Notes under the pieces: model-generated | Databases searched by the model: none | What the model was told of the DNA's origin: nothing | What the model saw: only the letters and a program-made list of their open reading frames with translations | In this document: piece by piece, positions 1-7,544 of the stretch | Numbering within the stretch: position 1 is the first letter of the stretch | Layout: the number at the start of each line of letters is the position of its first letter | Assembly (NCBI GenBank): GCA_030604165.1 | Contig: JAUVWK010000063.1 | Location: 1 to 10,612, forward strand | Length of the DNA: 10,612 nucleotides | Direction of reading: 5' to 3' | From: Alphaproteobacteria bacterium | GTDB lineage: Bacteria > Pseudomonadota > Alphaproteobacteria > UBA828 | Translations under genes and position numbers: made by a program

Positions 1-55
1 AGGTGTTGTCCACCAACCAAACCGCCGTCGCTTTGGGCATTAAGGGTTCGGCCAT
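1..55 (-). CDS. trcR: TrcR (DUF1013) cell-cycle transcriptional regulator, 5' end only
   Basis: Only the first 18 codons are in the window. They read MAEPLMPKATAVWLVDNT, and the strongly conserved N-terminus of the alphaproteobacterial DUF1013/TrcR family has nearly this wording (M-x-x-PLMPKATAVWLVDNT). TrcR is known as a cell-cycle transcriptional regulator. Two ATGs stand in tandem (58 and 55). The second is chosen because the GGAGG Shine-Dalgarno lies 5 nt before it, but only 2 nt before the first. The gene follows the quinone oxidoreductase on the same strand after a 141-bp gap, which contains a TATATAT stretch (142-148, minus strand) that could serve as a -10 element. The rest of the gene lies outside the window. 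The call rests on the remembered family N-terminus and is firm for so short a piece. Confidence 0.85.
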   Translation of the reverse strand, partial: MAEPLMPKATAVWLVDNT

Positions 56-196
56 CATGTCCTCCGGCTTGTGGCGCAATCTCACACGCCGCGTCGGGCC
101 CTGTGCTCCCGACGTGCTTATGGAATTCAGAGAGTTGGGAGATATATAGCGGCGCGGCGGCGACGGCGAAAGAGCCAATGCGTCGACGCGCGCACG

Positions 197-1210
197 CTAG
201 TCCCGGCCGAAATCCGTGAGCAGCATGATCTTGCCGATGTGAACGCCGGATTCCATGCGCCGGTGCGCCGTGGCGGCCTCCGCCAGCGCGAACGTGCTGT
301 CCACCACCGGCTTGATGGCGCCGCTGGCGAGCAGCGGCCAGAGGTCTTGCTCGATGGCGGCGGCGATGCGCGCCTTGCTGGCCACGCTTTGCGGCCGCAA
401 GGTGGAGCCCGTGAGCGTCAGGCGCTTGAGCATGACCGGCATGAGGTTCAATTCGGCCTTCGCGCCGGTCAGAAATGCGATGCTGACCAAGCGGCCCTCG
501 GGGCGAAGCGCCGAGATATTGCGCTGCATGTACGCGCCGCCCACCATGTCGAGCACGACGTCGACACCCTCGCCGCCGGTGAGCTCCTTGATCACGGTTT
601 CGAATTGCTCGGTCCGGTAGTTAATGGCGCGCTCGGCGCCAAGCCGCTCGCAGGCCGCGCACTTCTCCGCCGACCCCGCGGTGGCGAACACGCGGGCGCC
701 CATGGCGCGGGCAACCTGGATGGCGGTGGTTCCGATGCCGCTCGAGCCGCCGTGGACCAGCAGCCGCTCGCCGGCGCGGAGCCGGCCACGCTCGAACAAG
801 TTCGTCCAAACGGTGAAGAACGTTTCCGGCAGGCCGGCGGCCTCGGTCATGCTCAGGCCTTCCGGCACGGGCAAGACCTGGGCGTCCGGCGCCGCGCAAT
901 ATTCGGCGTAGCCGCCGCCCGAGACGAGGGCGCACACGTGATCTCCCTCGGCGAAACGCACGGCGCCCGACCCCTTGGCCGCGATCACGCCGGCGACTTC
1001 GAGCCCGGGGATGTCGGAGGCGCCGGGCGGCGGCGGGTAGCCGCCGGCGCGTTGCAAAACGTCGGGGCGATTGACGCCGGCGCCGGCGACGCGGATCAGC
1101 ACCTCGCCGTGCGCCGGCGCGGGCACCGGCCGGCGTGTCGGCTTGAGCACCTCGGGCCCGCCGGGCTCGGTGATTTCGATGACCGTCATGTCCGCGTCGG
1201 CTTGCTTCAT
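197..1210 (-). CDS. NAD(P)H-quinone oxidoreductase, PIG3/TP53I3 type (MDR superfamily)
   Basis: This is a 337-residue zinc-free medium-chain dehydrogenase/reductase. Such enzymes use NADPH to reduce quinones or related electrophiles in the cytoplasm. Visible signatures are GVNRPDVLQRAGGYPPP at residues 45-61, typical of the PIG3 subgroup, PGLEVAG at 68-74, and the nucleotide-binding Rossmann motif HGGSSGIGTTAIQ at 153-165. The length is normal for the family (about 325-340). The frame is open upstream to an ATG at 1255. The start at 1210 is preferred because AGGAGG stands 8 nt before it; the ATG at 1216 is only 2 nt from that site, and the ATG at 1189 is further downstream. The gene is divergent from the DUF1192 gene with 65 bp between them and is followed by trcR. 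As I recall, this trio is a common alphaproteobacterial arrangement. The physiological substrate cannot be read from sequence. Confidence 0.93.
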   Translation of the reverse strand: MKQADADMTVIEITEPGGPEVLKPTRRPVPAPAHGEVLIRVAGAGVNRPDVLQRAGGYPPPPGASDIPGLEVAGVIAAKGSGAVRFAEGDHVCALVSGGGYAEYCAAPDAQVLPVPEGLSMTEAAGLPETFFTVWTNLFERGRLRAGERLLVHGGSSGIGTTAIQVARAMGARVFATAGSAEKCAACERLGAERAINYRTEQFETVIKELTGGEGVDVVLDMVGGAYMQRNISALRPEGRLVSIAFLTGAKAELNLMPVMLKRLTLTGSTLRPQSVASKARIAAAIEQDLWPLLASGAIKPVVDSTFALAEAATAHRRMESGVHIGKIMLLTDFGRD

Positions 1211-1239
1211 TGCCATCTCCTCCTGACCGTAGCGACAGG

Positions 1240-1247
1240 CTATTATG
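1240..1247. promoter_or_regulatory. Possible shared -10 element of divergent promoters
   Basis: The 65-bp gap between the oxidoreductase and DUF1192 genes contains CTATTATG. It reads TATTAT on plus (5 of 6 matches to TATAAT) and CATAAT on minus (also 5 of 6), so one element could serve both directions. No convincing -35 hexamer is placed correctly on either strand, so this is tentative. Confidence 0.25.
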
Positions 1248-1275
1248 TTTCGCAAATCGTGACTGGGGGGAAGCC

Positions 1276-1467
1276 ATGGATGCCGACGACGAGGGTCTCA
1301 AGCCGAAATTTGTCGAGTGGCCGCCCAAGGAACTCGATTCGATGTCGGTCGATGCGCTGAGCGCTTACAGGGCCCAGCTTGAGGCCGAGTTGGAGCGGGT
1401 GCGCCAGACGATCGACACGAAGCGCGCCTATCTCGGCTCCGCGGACACGTTTTTCAAAAAACAATAA
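1276..1467 (+). CDS. DUF1192 family small protein
   Basis: This 63-residue protein has the DUF1192 layout: an acidic N-terminus (MDADDEG), a short MSVDALSAYRAQLEAELERV segment (residues about 23-42) predicted to form one amphipathic or coiled-coil helix, and a lysine- and phenylalanine-containing tail (SADTFFKK). Family members are about 60-70 residues and of unknown function. The open frame extends up to 1210, but the ATG at 1276 follows a GGGGGGAAG Shine-Dalgarno and yields the acidic N-terminus typical of the family. The gene is divergent from the quinone oxidoreductase. In the alphaproteobacterial genomes I recall, DUF1192 genes sit beside this oxidoreductase and DUF1465/rcdA. Here rcdA lies 2.3 kb further on. 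Confidence 0.85.
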   Translation: MDADDEGLKPKFVEWPPKELDSMSVDALSAYRAQLEAELERVRQTIDTKRAYLGSADTFFKKQ

Positions 1468-1572
1468 CGACAGCGAAAAGCACCGATTCGTGCGGTTTGC
1501 GCCTCACCTAACGTGGCGCGCGCGGCCCAAGTCAATCTACCCCGTTTGTATAGGAAATTTTCACGGTTCATG
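1468..1572. other. Gap between DUF1192 and the CtrA box
   Basis: I see no coding frame or RNA signature here. There is no obvious terminator directly after the DUF1192 gene, so its transcript could read on to the terminator at 1679-1710. Base composition falls from GC-rich to mixed towards the CtrA box. Confidence 0.4.
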
Positions 1573-1587
1573 TTAACCTTTTATTAA
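1573..1587 (+). promoter_or_regulatory. CtrA box (TTAA-N7-TTAA) in a promoter
   Basis: TTAACCTTTTATTAA is an exact TTAA-N7-TTAA match to the full CtrA binding site; the left half, TTAACCTT, matches TTAACCAT at 7 of 8 positions. If transcription starts near 1611, where a perfect hairpin begins, the box spans about -38 to -24. That is the usual position for CtrA-activated promoters, overlapping the -35 region. A weak -10 candidate, TAATGT, lies at 1599-1604. The sequence match is direct; regulation by CtrA is inferred. Confidence 0.65.
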
Positions 1588-1610
1588 TAATCTAATCCTA
1601 ATGTGACATC

Positions 1611-1710
1611 ACGATGGTTCGGTACTCCGAATTATCGTGCACAAGTCCTCCCTGATTGTTCCGTCTCCCTGTTTACTCGCGCCGCCGTTCTTCGGCGGCG
1701 CTTTCTTTTT
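1611..1710 (+). ncRNA. Candidate trans-acting small RNA, about 100 nt, under a CtrA box
   Basis: Three modules follow each other as in classic bacterial sRNAs. First, ACGATGGTTCGG (1611-1622) pairs with CCGAATTATCGT (1627-1638) across a TACT loop, giving a 12-bp stem with two G-U pairs and no mismatch. Second, an unpaired stretch of about 40 nt (1639-1678) carries CTCCCTG twice (1648-1654 and 1665-1671). Third, a perfect 9-bp GC stem with a T-rich tail ends it (1679-1710). A CtrA box lies 24-38 nt upstream of the hairpin. No convincing short gene with a Shine-Dalgarno is seen in this stretch; its open frames look like composition noise. The CU-rich motifs resemble the anti-Shine-Dalgarno loops of known alphaproteobacterial sRNAs, but I cannot assign it to a named family. 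The 5' end is inferred from the fold. Confidence 0.6.
1679..1710 (+). terminator. Rho-independent terminator
   Basis: GCGCCGCCG (1679-1687), loop TTCTT, CGGCGGCGC (1693-1701), then TTTCTTTTT (1702-1710). This is a perfect 9-bp GC stem with a T tract on the plus strand only, so it ends plus-strand transcription. It closes the candidate sRNA and might also end read-through from the DUF1192 gene. Confidence 0.88.
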
Positions 1711-1805
1711 GTCTTACGACGATTTTTGCTCTCGGTTTTGCGCGAGCGCGCTGATTCGGCTCAGAAAAGAACTGACGATATCCGCGAACTGGACGAAGAG
1801 CACAC

Positions 1806-1834
1806 TTGACACCGTAACGCGAATCGCCTCAACT
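1806..1834 (+). promoter_or_regulatory. Possible promoter of the Lpp-like lipoprotein gene
   Basis: A perfect TTGACA (1806-1811) lies 58 bp before the lipoprotein ATG. Seventeen bases further is TCAACT (1829-1834), a weak -10 match. The position just downstream of the strong terminator fits an independent transcription unit. The -35 is convincing; the -10 is not. Confidence 0.4.
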
Positions 1835-1868
1835 CACCTGCGCAATATCCATTCTAAGGAGATGATTT

Positions 1869-2174
1869 ATGTTTAATAAGAGGCTGTTGGCACGATCGTT
1901 GTTGCTTGTATTTCCGATTGCGTTAGTGGCCGGCTGCCAAACGACTCTGAGTGAGGCGGATTCAGCTCGGATTTCGAGCGCGGGTGAGTCGGCGGCGCAG
2001 GCGAAGCAGACTTCCCAGGAGGCCATGCTGGCGATCGGGGAGTTGCGCACGGAACTTGGCGCGACGAGGCGGGAGGTCCAGCGTGCGGCCGAGGCGGCGG
2101 AACGCGCGGCGGCAGAGGCCAAGGCCGCGGCCGACAAGGCCGATCGGATATTCCAGCGGACGATGCGAAAATAG
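1869..2174 (+). CDS. Lpp/OprI-like alanine-zipper lipoprotein
   Basis: This 101-residue protein has a signal peptide with a basic start (MFNKRLLAR), a hydrophobic core, and a lipobox V20-A21-G22-C23. Cys23 is therefore the predicted lipidated first residue of the mature protein. The mature part is one continuous alanine-rich helix with heptad-like spacing (about residues 27-95, runs such as AAEAAERAAAEAKAAADKA) and ends in Arg-Lys. This layout matches the Lpp/OprI type, in which a trimeric alanine zipper anchors the outer membrane and the C-terminal lysine is joined to peptidoglycan by L,D-transpeptidases. The ATG follows AAGGAG with good spacing. An L,D-transpeptidase gene converges on it 274 bp downstream. 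Outer-membrane location and peptidoglycan attachment are inferred. A plain coiled-coil lipoprotein without attachment remains possible. Confidence 0.8.
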   Translation: MFNKRLLARSLLLVFPIALVAGCQTTLSEADSARISSAGESAAQAKQTSQEAMLAIGELRTELGATRREVQRAAEAAERAAAEAKAAADKADRIFQRTMRK

Positions 2175-2198
2175 CCTTCGGGGGTACCCCTAGAGGCT
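2173..2198 (+). terminator. Weak hairpin at the end of the lipoprotein gene
   Basis: AGCCT (2173-2177) pairs with AGGCT (2194-2198) around an inner GGGGTACCCC palindrome. It overlaps the stop codon of the lipoprotein gene. No T tract follows, so a rho-independent terminator is uncertain; it may only stabilise the mRNA 3' end. Confidence 0.3.
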
Positions 2199-2448
2199 AA
2201 GCCGCAAGACGAGTGCGATGGTTCCGAAATTCGATACCGCGAATTTCGGCATTGGGGCACTATCGGAATTGGGACACCAGGAGCCATTCCGCACTCGCAT
2301 GGAATCGCTCCGGCCCGCGACCGTTTCCGGTCGCGTTAGACCGACGCCACGCTGGGTCGGCCATGTTAGACCGACCATGTTGGACCGATATGGCCGACGT
2401 TGATCGGCAAGGGTAGCGGGCTGCGGCCGTTAAGACCGGACCTGTGTT
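2175..2448. repeat. Hairpin- and repeat-rich spacer between convergent genes
   Basis: No credible gene is present. Four kinds of structure are visible. (1) A perfect 10-bp inverted repeat, CCGAAATTCG (2224-2233) and CGAATTTCGG (2240-2249), with a 6-nt loop. (2) Two 14-bp direct repeats, CGGCATTGGGGCAC (2247-2260) and CGGAATTGGGACAC (2264-2277), 12 of 14 identical. (3) A perfect 8-bp hairpin, CGCGACCG (2316-2323) and CGGTCGCG (2328-2335). (4) GTTAGACCGAC at 2335-2345 and 2365-2375, with a variant GTTGGACCGAT at 2379-2389. Its neighbourhood also forms nested inverted repeats (GGTCGG/CCGACC, GGCCAT/ATGGCC). None has a T tract. The spacer could separate convergent transcripts or be a dispersed repeat; which one is unknown. 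Confidence 0.6.
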
Positions 2449-3444
2449 CTAGCCGGATTTCTTTTCCCGCGTGACGCGCACCGGAACGCCTGTGCGTTCC
2501 GATAATGCGATGCGAATCGCGGCCCAATTCAGGCGGACCGCGGCCGCGTTCGCGCGCTGGTAGATCTTGAACAAAACATCCGCCGTCGAGGTTTGCGACG
2601 GGCTCTTGATGGCGCCGTCGCGCTCCAACTCGTCCACTTGCTGGGGTTCGGGGTGCGCCTCGATATAAAGCTCGCCGTCGACCCAGCCGATTTTGACCGC
2701 TTGCTCGATCACGTGAACCGGCGCGCCCACCGCGACCTGTTCAAACAAGGCCGCGATGTCTTCCGGATAGAGCCGGATGCAGCCATGGCTTACCCGGCGG
2801 CCGATGCCCCATGGCATGTTGGTGCCGTGCACCAGATAGCCGGGCCAGCCGAAATAGAGCGCATGATCGCCGAGCGGGTTGTCGGGGCCGGCGGGCACGA
2901 ACGCGGGTAAATCGGGTTTCTCTTCGCGAATCGAGTCGGGCGGGTACCAGACCGGATGCCGTTTCTTGCGCACCACCGTGGTGCTGCCGAGCGGCGTGTC
3001 CCAGCCTTCGCGGCCGACCCCGATGGGCAGCGTAACCGGATCCGCGCCGGGCGATGCGAAATAATAAAGGCGATGCTCGGCCAGATTGATGACGATGCCC
3101 TCGCGCGGCGCGTCCGGCAACAGATGACCGGTGGGCAATAGAATCTTCGTCCCATCGCCGGGAACCCACGGATCGACCCCCGGGTTGGCGGCGACGATTT
3201 CCGTGAACCCCAACCGGTTCGCGCGTGCCAGGTCCAGCAAGGTATCGTCGTAGGAGGTCGCGTACGCCACAACGTGCCCCACCATGTCGTCGGCGGGTGG
3301 CGGGCCTGCGCGCGGGATCGCCGGTACGGCCGCCGCCGACACGGACAGCAGCGTCAGCATTGCGAGGCCAATAACGGAGCCAAAAGCGGCGACCGCCGCC
3401 CAGCGGCGACCGCGGCTCGGAGCGGAAGAACTGTGGTTAGGCAT
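2449..3444 (-). CDS. L,D-transpeptidase with LysM and YkuD domains (ErfK/YbiS/YcfS/YnhG type)
   Basis: This is a 331-residue periplasmic enzyme. Residues 1-15 are basic and polar, and 16-39 form a hydrophobic segment acting as signal peptide or anchor. A LysM-like peptidoglycan-binding region follows (about 57-104, including ANPGVDPWVPGDGTKILLP). The YkuD catalytic domain (about 116-246) has the full active-site motif H206-G-T-N and S219-H220-G-C222-I-R224, with Cys222 as nucleophile. A tail of about 80 residues follows (GWVDGELYIEAHP onward). This family makes 3-3 peptidoglycan cross-links or attaches Lpp-type lipoproteins to the wall; the YbiS/ErfK-like LysM-YkuD architecture fits the attaching type best. 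The ATG has AAGGA 5 nt upstream. The gene converges on the Lpp-like lipoprotein gene, a plausible substrate (inference). Confidence 0.93.
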   Translation of the reverse strand: MPNHSSSAPSRGRRWAAVAAFGSVIGLAMLTLLSVSAAAVPAIPRAGPPPADDMVGHVVAYATSYDDTLLDLARANRLGFTEIVAANPGVDPWVPGDGTKILLPTGHLLPDAPREGIVINLAEHRLYYFASPGADPVTLPIGVGREGWDTPLGSTTVVRKKRHPVWYPPDSIREEKPDLPAFVPAGPDNPLGDHALYFGWPGYLVHGTNMPWGIGRRVSHGCIRLYPEDIAALFEQVAVGAPVHVIEQAVKIGWVDGELYIEAHPEPQQVDELERDGAIKSPSQTSTADVLFKIYQRANAAAVRLNWAAIRIALSERTGVPVRVTREKKSG

Positions 3445-3764
3445 GGTGTTCCTTCAGTGGTGCGTCGTCGCGCCGAGGTCCGTGGGAGGTGGCGATCCGA
3501 AGTGCGTGACCCTATTGGAAGAATATAGCTAAAAGGTGAAAATACCCACTGTTGGATTGGCCTCCGAACGATCCGGCCAGGGCGCCCCGGCCGGCCCTTT
3601 CCGGGCCTTTTCGGAGCCGGGCTTGAGGCAAAAAACGCTTTGAAAACGGTTTGTTAAGGTAGCCCTTGGAGAATCTTTGATCTTCATGGTGCTCCGTCGA
3701 TCCGCATGCTGCCTGGGGGTAGGCCGCATGCCGTCGGGCGCCTTTGGCATAAGGATGGCAAGCG
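3445..3764. other. 320-bp divergent regulatory gap between the transpeptidase and rcdA genes
   Basis: No credible gene is seen. Two open minus-strand frames (within 3512-3796) are low-complexity and lack Shine-Dalgarno sites. On minus, TATATT (within 3527-3532) preceded by a T-rich tract could be a -10 for the transpeptidase gene, without a clear -35. GGCCC-TTTCC-GGGCC followed by TTTT (3593-3611, plus) is a short terminator-like hairpin of uncertain role. I searched for TTAA-N7-TTAA and found none here, only one isolated TTAA at 3654-3657. Confidence 0.4.
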
Positions 3765-4181
3765 GTGTCAAGTGGCGGCGGGCTGGTCGAGACCACGTTT
3801 TTCAGCCGGACCTATGACGAGGCGTTGGTGCTGGTTGTGGAAGCCCGAGATTATCTCGTCAACAATCTCGCCACCGACCGCGGCGAGGCGAGCTTCGGCG
3901 ATCGCGTGATCTATGACTGCGAGACCATGCGGCTGACCACGCGGCTCACCCAGGTTATGGCGTGGCTGCTGATCCAGCGCGCCGTCCACGAAGGCGAGAT
4001 CGGTGCCGACGAGGCCAAACAGGAGGAATGCCGGCTGGGCGGACGGGAGGTTTGCCTCGATAACGACCCCGACATGGTGGCCGCGCTGCCGGCTCATCTA
4101 GGCGCCTTGATGGGGCGGAGCCTGACGCTTTATCAGCGTATCGCCCGCCTCGACGAAATGGTCGGGCGCCACGGCCCCTAA
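3765..4181 (+). CDS. rcdA: RcdA-like protein (DUF1465), CtrA-degradation adaptor family
   Basis: This 138-residue cytoplasmic protein is predicted to be all-helical. The hallmark of DUF1465/RcdA is clear: E53-T-M-R-LTTRLTQVMAWLLIQRAV ending near residue 74, followed by HEGEI, with a C-terminal helix (about 112-134, MGRSLTLYQRIARLDEMV). In Caulobacter, RcdA acts in the adaptor hierarchy (CpdR, RcdA, PopA) that delivers CtrA and other substrates to ClpXP at the pole. The start is a GTG at 3765, 9 nt after AAGGA; the nearby ATG at 3755 is out of frame. The protein is shorter than Caulobacter RcdA, mainly at the C-terminus. Family assignment is firm. Function in CtrA turnover is inferred from homology, although trcR and a CtrA box in the same window fit that circuit. 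Confidence 0.85.
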   Translation: MSSGGGLVETTFFSRTYDEALVLVVEARDYLVNNLATDRGEASFGDRVIYDCETMRLTTRLTQVMAWLLIQRAVHEGEIGADEAKQEECRLGGREVCLDNDPDMVAALPAHLGALMGRSLTLYQRIARLDEMVGRHGP

Positions 4182-4235
4182 AGCAAGTCAAGTTTGCACG
4201 GCCCAGCCCGCTCCCCCTCCCGGAAGAAGAGCCAC

Positions 4236-4283
4236 CACCAAGGCACCAAGGCACCAAGGCACCAAGGCACCAAGGCACCAAGG
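4236..4283. repeat. Tandem repeat, six perfect copies of CACCAAGG
   Basis: Six identical 8-bp units run without interruption and are followed by a partial AAGG. The array lies in the gap between rcdA and the TrhA-like gene, outside any accepted gene. The count of such arrays often varies through replication slippage. Similar CACCAAGG/CACGAAGG-like intergenic arrays occur in other bacterial genomes. No function is evident here. Confidence 0.95.
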
Positions 4284-4293
4284 AAGGGTCAGG

Positions 4294-4310
4294 GGCGCCG
4301 CGCGCCTTTT
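4294..4310 (+). terminator. Short terminator-like hairpin after rcdA
   Basis: GGCGC, loop CGC, GCGCC, then TTTT on plus. The stem is only 5 bp and the T tract only four bases. It is the best candidate end for the rcdA transcript and lies just past the tandem repeat. Nothing else is seen in 4182-4392. Confidence 0.35.
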
Positions 4311-4392
4311 CGAGCCGGCCTTCCCATCCCCGGGTCTTTCACGCCCTTGAGCGAGCCGCGCAGGTGGGAAATGCGCCAGCGCGAGGTGGGCG

Positions 4393-5037
4393 TTACAGGG
4401 CCGCCGGTCTGACGAAATAGATGATCGAAAAATAATGGGCGGTCGCACCCGCCATGACGAAAACGTGCCAGATGAAATTGTGGAACGGCAGCCGCGTCCA
4501 GCGGTGAAATACCACGCCGACGCTGAACAGCACGCCACCGCCGCCAAGGAGCGCCAGCGCGGGCCACGGCAGGCTCTCGATCAGGGGCTCGATACCGGCG
4601 AGGCCGACCCAGCCGAGCACGAGATAGAGCCCGATGGAGAGCCGCTCCAGCCTGCCCGGCAGCAGTGTCTTGAGCAGAATCCCCGCCACCGCGATACCCC
4701 ACACCACGCCGAATAGGCTCCAACCCCAGGCGCCCTGCACGCTGATCAGCGTCACCGGCGTGTAGGTTCCGGCGATCAGGACATAGACGGCCGCATGATC
4801 GGCGACGCGCAGCAGGGCTCTGAACCGGACGTGGCGCAAGCCGTGATAAAGCGCGGAGAGGGCGAAGACGAGGAGCAGCGAGCCGCCATAGACCGCATAG
4901 CTGGTGACGGTGACGGCGCCGGTGTAGCTACTGCCGACCAGGACCAGCACGACCAGGCCGGCGATGCTCGCGGCGATGGCGACGGCGTGGCCGATGAGGT
5001 CGGCCAGCAACTCGCCCGGAGTGTAAGTGACGGCCAT
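4393..5037 (-). CDS. trhA: Hemolysin III/TrhA family membrane protein (PAQR superfamily)
   Basis: This 214-residue integral inner-membrane protein has seven hydrophobic segments, roughly at residues 14-34, 45-65, 80-97, 105-122, 134-150, 160-177 and 188-208. Family signatures are DLIGHAV near the start (13-19), YGGSLLLVFALSALYH (50-65), DHAAVYVLIAGTYTPVTL (80-97), and WHVFVMAGATAHYF (190-203). His65, His191 and His201, with Ser61 and Asp80, correspond to the metal-site residues of the PAQR/HlyIII fold. Family members are linked to membrane fluidity and energetics; the name hemolysin is historical and does not imply a toxin. GGGAG lies about 9 nt before the ATG. It follows the mutase gene on the same strand with a 135-bp gap, so co-transcription is possible but not shown. 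Confidence 0.92.
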   Translation of the reverse strand: MAVTYTPGELLADLIGHAVAIAASIAGLVVLVLVGSSYTGAVTVTSYAVYGGSLLLVFALSALYHGLRHVRFRALLRVADHAAVYVLIAGTYTPVTLISVQGAWGWSLFGVVWGIAVAGILLKTLLPGRLERLSIGLYLVLGWVGLAGIEPLIESLPWPALALLGGGGVLFSVGVVFHRWTRLPFHNFIWHVFVMAGATAHYFSIIYFVRPAAL

Positions 5038-5172
5038 GCCGCAGCGCTCCCGCGCCCGCAGGCGCCGGCGGCGCCGGCCGGGGCCAAGCGAGGCGTGTCG
5101 AAAAATGTCGGCTCAACTTAACAATGTAAGATCGGCCCGCCGGCTATTCCAGCGGCGCCCCGCGCGGAAACC
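5038..5172. other. Gap between the mutase and TrhA-like genes
   Basis: These 135 bp hold a G+C-rich potential hairpin near 5058-5086 (GGCGCCGGCGGCGCC-like) and a short A+T-richer patch (5101-5130), which could be the TrhA promoter on minus. No gene or clear terminator is seen. Confidence 0.3.
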
Positions 5173-7353
<2,181 letters not shown>

Positions 7354-7544
7354 CGACGGCCTCGCGCCGCGAAGTTATCTCGCACTTGCACAAAAAATTA
7401 TGAGGCAAGGCCGTGGGGGCGTCAACGCAACGTTCAAAGCTACTAGCATCAGAATATATATTTTATACGCTACTACTATTGATTGCAGTTCTCGTGTGTG
7501 CTTCACTATCGAGCGCATCGAGCCAATGCGTTAGGGAGGGAACA
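7354..7544. promoter_or_regulatory. Divergent promoter region, A+T-rich
   Basis: This 191-bp gap separates the mutase (minus) from the lipoprotein gene (plus). A strongly A+T-rich patch, GAATATATATTTTATAC (7452-7468), lies about 80 bp before the lipoprotein ATG. TTCAAA (7433-7438), then 16 nt, then TATATA (7455-7460) is a plausible -35/-10 pair on plus. The plus frame is open from a GTG at 7413 and would add 44 residues with a hydrophobic run, but the lipobox and Shine-Dalgarno downstream argue that this part is untranslated. Confidence 0.4.

Noticed and set aside
3..149. Plus-strand frame reading through the left edge to a TAG at 147-149, which could look like a gene end
   Set aside because: The opposite strand encodes the conserved TrcR N-terminus with a good Shine-Dalgarno; the plus frame has no recognisable motif.
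71..1360. Long plus-strand open frame (429 codons) opposite the quinone oxidoreductase
   Set aside because: It mirrors a clearly recognised gene on minus. Its product is Arg/Gly/Ala-rich with no domain, as expected for an antisense frame in GC-rich DNA.
1603..1876. Small plus-strand frames of 68 and 79 codons over the sRNA candidate
   Set aside because: They run through the terminator hairpin, lack ribosome binding sites and show no protein-like pattern; the RNA fold explains the region better.
3529..3771. Minus-strand frame of 80 codons upstream of the transpeptidase gene
   Set aside because: It has no Shine-Dalgarno and no recognisable motif, and its coordinates fit a promoter gap between divergent genes.
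4236..4283. CRISPR array suggested by the regular repeat
   Set aside because: The units are 8 bp with no spacers between them, so it is a simple tandem repeat.
4289..4723. Minus-strand frame overlapping the TrhA-like gene, with a tail reading SRWRISHLRGSLKGVKDPG
   Set aside because: The tail looks somewhat protein-like, but most of the frame overlaps the hemolysin III-type gene in another frame and has no start signal or known domain.
7413..7544. 44-residue N-terminal extension of the lipoprotein, with a hydrophobic run
   Set aside because: The ATG at 7545 has a strong AGGGAGGG site and opens directly into a signal peptide with lipobox. An extension would place a second hydrophobic segment before it.
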